A stretch of DNA of 64,000 bases from Nakamurella sp040546275 (GTDB taxonomy: Bacteria; Actinomycetota; Actinomycetes; Mycobacteriales; Nakamurellaceae). Where the stretch lies: contig NZ_JBEPNO010000005.1 of NCBI RefSeq assembly GCF_040546275.1, positions 62,001-126,000 of the forward strand, in the 5' to 3' direction. The notes beneath the pieces are model-generated. The model saw nothing but the letters and a program-made list of their open reading frames with translations. It did no database searches and was not told the DNA's origin. The number at the start of each line of letters is the position of its first letter. The stretch's first letter is position 1. Positions 61,056 through 64,000 of the stretch are shown here, piece by piece. Made by a program: the position numbers and the translations under genes.

Positions 61056-62321
61056 TCAGCCCAGGCCCAACTGCTCGCGGCCAAGGTCGCTGAGCTCGGC
61101 GACGGTAGGCCGGCCCAGCCAGCCCACCTCGTAGTCCTCGGGGGCGAAGTCGCTCGGGCTGACGCCGGCCACGAACGCCTCGCCGCAGCGCCGGGCGTAG
61201 TCCGCGTTCTTCGGGCAGTCCGGCGAGGCCGGGATGTACATGACGTTGCCCCAGCCCTGCTGGTCGGTGACCGGTCCGACGGAGTGGATCATGTCGCCGT
61301 GCCACCAGACGGTGTCGCCCGGTTCCACCGACGGGATCGGTGAGAGTGCCGGCAGCAGGACCGAGTGATAGCGCCCGTCGATCGGCAGTGATTCGCCGTT
61401 GGCGGCGCCGCACAGGTCGGTGTCGTCGACATCGTCCTGCAGTGCGCGCAACAACAGGTAGGCCATCGCCTCTGGGATCGGGATCACATGCAGCACACCG
61501 TCTTCGGGGTGCATATCCGACAGTGCGGTCCACCCCTGGAAGGTCCGAAAAGCCGAGCACATGACGGTCGAAGCGTATTCGTCGACCTCGGTGCGGAAGG
61601 CGCCGTCCCACGGGTCGTACTCGGCGAACCGGCCGTCGAAGACGTGCCGGAACACCTGCTGGTAGGCCGGGAGGAGCCACCGCTCGACGGATCCGGAGTC
61701 GGTGTGCGCCGACAACCCCGAGGAGGTGGTGCCGGGGGCGCGGCGACGGACGCGGTCCGGGTAGGCGGTGTCGCGGTCGGGATCGAACCAGACCCGCCCC
61801 ATCGATTCGTTCTTCCAGAAGCCGTTCAGGAAGCGCCGGGTGGCCGCCATGGTGGGGTCCTCACGCGCTTCCATCTGGGGCTTGGACCAGTAGATCGGGA
61901 AGATCGAAGGGCGGGCTGCGGCCAGTCCGCCGAAGACGCCGTCGTCCAGGTACTGGTACTTCTCGTCGAAGTGGTTCTCCTCGACGTAGTCGACCAGTTC
62001 GGCATCCCACTTCTCGGCCCGTCCCCTGGTGAAGGTCTGCTTGACGACGGCGCAACCGCGTTTCCGGATGGCTGCGACCGTGGCCGCCGGTACGGTGCCG
62101 TCCACGATGTCCTGCGCCTGCACGACCGGCCAGATTGGTTGTCCTGCTTCGCGTTCGGCCACGATCGAGGCCACCTTCGCCCGCATGTCCGCCTCGACCG
62201 CAGCGAACACTCCCGCGTAGTCCCCGATCCGGGCGCGGAGATCGGCCTTCGCGGCGGCGATGGCTACCGGGAAGTCCTCGGGAATCGGTGAACTGCGCCT
62301 GGTGGCGGTGGACGGGGACAT
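61056..62321 (-). CDS. DUF1479 family (YbiU-like) 2-oxoglutarate/iron dioxygenase-like protein
   Basis: 421 residues from the ATG at 62321 (GAAAGGA before it); an ATG at 62342 is possible. The jelly-roll metal motif HxD is seen in LSAHTDSGSVERWL, the distal His in DTVWWHGDMIHSVGPV, and a probable Arg/Ser partner further on. DUF1479 enzymes are poorly characterised. Divergent from a ROK regulator with an AT-rich operator-like sequence between them, suggesting sugar-linked induction. Confidence 0.87.
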   Translation of the reverse strand: MSPSTATRRSSPIPEDFPVAIAAAKADLRARIGDYAGVFAAVEADMRAKVASIVAEREAGQPIWPVVQAQDIVDGTVPAATVAAIRKRGCAVVKQTFTRGRAEKWDAELVDYVEENHFDEKYQYLDDGVFGGLAAARPSIFPIYWSKPQMEAREDPTMAATRRFLNGFWKNESMGRVWFDPDRDTAYPDRVRRRAPGTTSSGLSAHTDSGSVERWLLPAYQQVFRHVFDGRFAEYDPWDGAFRTEVDEYASTVMCSAFRTFQGWTALSDMHPEDGVLHVIPIPEAMAYLLLRALQDDVDDTDLCGAANGESLPIDGRYHSVLLPALSPIPSVEPGDTVWWHGDMIHSVGPVTDQQGWGNVMYIPASPDCPKNADYARRCGEAFVAGVSPSDFAPEDYEVGWLGRPTVAELSDLGREQLGLG

Positions 62322-62354
62322 CGGTGTCCTTTCGTTCGTCATGAGATGGTGTGT

Positions 62355-62375
62355 CTAGTTAGGATTCATTACTAG
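62355..62375. promoter_or_regulatory. AT-rich inverted repeat, candidate ROK operator
   Basis: CTAGT, 11 bases, ACTAG, in an AT-rich patch of the 120-base gap between the divergent DUF1479 and ROK genes. On the minus strand it overlaps the region where a promoter for the DUF1479 gene would lie. Confidence 0.4.
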
Positions 62376-62441
62376 AACTGCTGGAAGGGTAGCGTCCCCG
62401 ATGACGGGCGCGCAAGGCTCACCGGAGAAGGGACAGAGGCC

Positions 62442-63629
62442 ATGACGGTCGAGACGCCTCGTACCGGCCTCCCGCGCCACGGTTTGCTCCGGGAGATCAC
62501 CGACCGGGCGGTGTTGGATCAGGTTCTCGAGAAGGGTCAGGTGACCAGGGCCGAACTGGCGGCGGCCACCGGGATCTCGAAACCCACCATCTCCGAGTCG
62601 GTGCGGCGCCTGACCGACTCCGGTGCGCTGGCCGCTGCTGGCAGCCGCACCGGACTCCGCGGCCGCGTGGCGACGGTGTACGAACTCGCAACCGGGGCGG
62701 GCTGGGTCCTGGCCCTGCAGCTGGATCAGGCCGGTATCGGTTTCCGGGCAACGGATCTCGCCGGCTCGCCGTTTTTCGAGGGCCGACAACCGCCGGTGCG
62801 GGTCGGCGACGGCACGGCGCTGGCCACCTCGCTGCGGACGACGGTGCAGTCGGCCGTCGTTGCTGCCGATGGGCGGGGACCGCTGGGTGCTGTCGCGTTG
62901 TCGGTGGCCAACCCGGTCGATCCGAAGACGAGTCAGATCGTCGACATGCCGCACTCGCCGTTCCCCGAGGGCGTCATCCAACCGGCGCGGGTACTGGCCG
63001 GTCTGGTGGCCGCGCCCGTGCTGATCGAGAACGACGTCAACCTCGAGGCGCTGGCCGAGCGCCTTGGCGGGGCGGCGATGGGCGTCGACAGCTTCGCCTA
63101 CCTGCACCTGGGTGCCGGCTTCGGGCTCGGCCTGTACGTGGGCGACCGGCTGATCCGCGGGGCGCACGGGATGGCCGGCGAGATCGGTTACGTGTCGGTC
63201 GGTTCGGACCCACCGAACGGGCCGGGCGGTGATCGTTGGCAGCGCGGCGATCTGGCGCAGATGGTAGCCGCGGCCGGGTTCGGGCGACCGGACGCCCCGT
63301 CCAACGACGTCGCGGCAGTGCTGGCCACCTTCACCCGAGCGAAACGCGGCGAACCGTCGGCGTCCGTTGCCGCGGCAGCGTTCGGCACGATGATCGCCCA
63401 GGCGATCGTCGCCGTCTGTGCTGTTGCCGATCCTGACCTCGTCCTGGTCGGTGGCCCGATCGGAGCTCCGCCCGGGTTGCTGGGGCAGCTCCGAACCGAA
63501 GTGGCGCAACAGTTCCCGGGCCCTGTGCGGATCGAGCAGGCTGCCCTCGGCCCCGGTGCGCCGCTGGTCGGTGCGCTGCACCTGGCCCTGGAACTCGGGC
63601 GGTCCCGGCTGCTCACGCCGGGTGCCTGA
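62442..63629 (+). CDS. ROK family transcriptional regulator
   Basis: 395 residues. N-terminal winged helix (LDQVLEKGQVTRAELAAATGISKPTISESVRRL) and an ROK/actin-like sugar-binding domain (LIENDVNLEALAERLGG, YLHLGAGFGLGLYV, HGMAGEIGYV). The usual zinc-binding cysteines of ROK proteins after the GH motif are absent (GSDPPNGPGGDRWQRGD). Likely represses or activates the divergent DUF1479 gene in response to a sugar. Confidence 0.9.
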   Translation: MTVETPRTGLPRHGLLREITDRAVLDQVLEKGQVTRAELAAATGISKPTISESVRRLTDSGALAAAGSRTGLRGRVATVYELATGAGWVLALQLDQAGIGFRATDLAGSPFFEGRQPPVRVGDGTALATSLRTTVQSAVVAADGRGPLGAVALSVANPVDPKTSQIVDMPHSPFPEGVIQPARVLAGLVAAPVLIENDVNLEALAERLGGAAMGVDSFAYLHLGAGFGLGLYVGDRLIRGAHGMAGEIGYVSVGSDPPNGPGGDRWQRGDLAQMVAAAGFGRPDAPSNDVAAVLATFTRAKRGEPSASVAAAAFGTMIAQAIVAVCAVADPDLVLVGGPIGAPPGLLGQLRTEVAQQFPGPVRIEQAALGPGAPLVGALHLALELGRSRLLTPGA

Positions 63630-63650
63630 CGTACGGGACACGGCCGTCGC

Positions 63651-64000
63651 TCATCCCGGCTTGACGCCAGACAGCGGCGCAGCCCGCAGCCGTTCCGCGA
63701 CCAGCATGGCGCCGCCGACGGCGATCCCCAGCGGCAGCAGGAGGGTCAGGCCGGTCTGGGTGAATTCCAGCACCAGCACGATGGCGCAGAGCGGGGCACG
63801 CTGCGCCGCAGCGAGGACGGCTGCGGCGCCGATCATCGCGAAGGCCGCCACCGGCGTGCCCGGCCACAGCATGGAGAATCCACCTCCGGCCAGTGCGCCC
63901 AGCAGAGCGCCGATGGCCAACGCCGGGGTCAGCAGACCGCCGTTCGCCCCGCTGGCCAGGCAGGCGGCGGTCGCGATCGGCTTCAGCAGGATCAGCGTCG
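63651..64000 (-). CDS. ClC-family chloride channel/antiporter, C-terminal part
   Basis: The frame is open to the window edge; 116 residues visible. SGANGGLLTPALAIGALLG matches the conserved ClC segment (GxxGGxFxPxLxxGA), and AQRAPLCAIVLVLEFTQTG the R-A-P-L helix. The protein ends with a short tail and no CBS domains. Convergent with the ROK gene, 21 bases apart. Confidence 0.88.
   Translation of the reverse strand, partial: TLILLKPIATAACLASGANGGLLTPALAIGALLGALAGGGFSMLWPGTPVAAFAMIGAAAVLAAAQRAPLCAIVLVLEFTQTGLTLLLPLGIAVGGAMLVAERLRAAPLSGVKPG

Overview
The window is high-GC, densely packed DNA from an actinobacterium. Gene order (glnD-ffh-rpsP-rimM-trmD-rplS-lepB-rnhB-DUF2469-yraN, comM-dprA, xerC-M23 peptidase-rpsB-tsf-pyrH-frr-cdsA), the Lsr2-like protein, the DivIVA-like coiled-coil protein and several leaderless-type starts all fit Actinomycetota. 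A Nakamurella-like lineage is my best guess, not proven.

Layout. 0-10.4 kb: conserved housekeeping genes for nitrogen sensing (glnD), protein export (ffh, lepB), ribosome and tRNA maturation (rpsP, khpA, rimM, trmD, rplS), RNase HII, DUF2469 and yraN. 10.4-28 kb: a first accessory block with a large minus-strand operon. It encodes a 1804-aa secreted SdrB/IPT/beta-helix protein, three consecutive multicopper-oxidase-like proteins, a membrane-anchored protein, a CopC-CopD fusion and two small proteins. A two-component system is divergent to it. 28.2-31.05 kb: comM and dprA. 31-44.5 kb: a second accessory block with a zinc-ribbon membrane protein, McrBC restriction, decayed DNA, a 1647-aa secreted GH35 beta-galactosidase, small proteins and an Lsr2-like DNA binder. 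44.7-51 kb: conserved xerC, M23 peptidase, rpsB-tsf, pyrH-frr-cdsA. 51-64 kb: an ABC exporter, a DivIVA-like protein, methylmalonyl-CoA epimerase divergent from a thiolase, a MarR regulator, a DEDDh exonuclease, a thioredoxin-fold co-chaperone, a DUF1479 protein divergent from a ROK regulator, and the end of a ClC channel gene.

Main observation. The copper ligand motifs of one multicopper oxidase appear to be divided among adjacent genes. One protein carries only the HxHG and HCH...H...M motifs. The next carries only the HPHG and HxxHSH motifs. The third has cupredoxin folds with no ligand set. Three two-domain proteins would give six cupredoxin domains with one complete active site, a layout reminiscent of ceruloplasmin but in separate chains. 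A surface protein, CopC-CopD, a two-component system and an 11-bp inverted repeat between the divergent units suggest an inducible copper-dependent, possibly metal-oxidising, envelope system.

Second observation. A 27-bp composite site (TTGTCCCCA, 9 bases, YTGTCCACA; both halves close to actinobacterial DnaA boxes) occurs three times: before yraN, before comM-dprA and before the M23 peptidase gene. The first two copies lie at the same 95-base distance from the start codon. It suggests a shared regulatory signal across a competence/DNA-processing locus broken up by the two accessory blocks.
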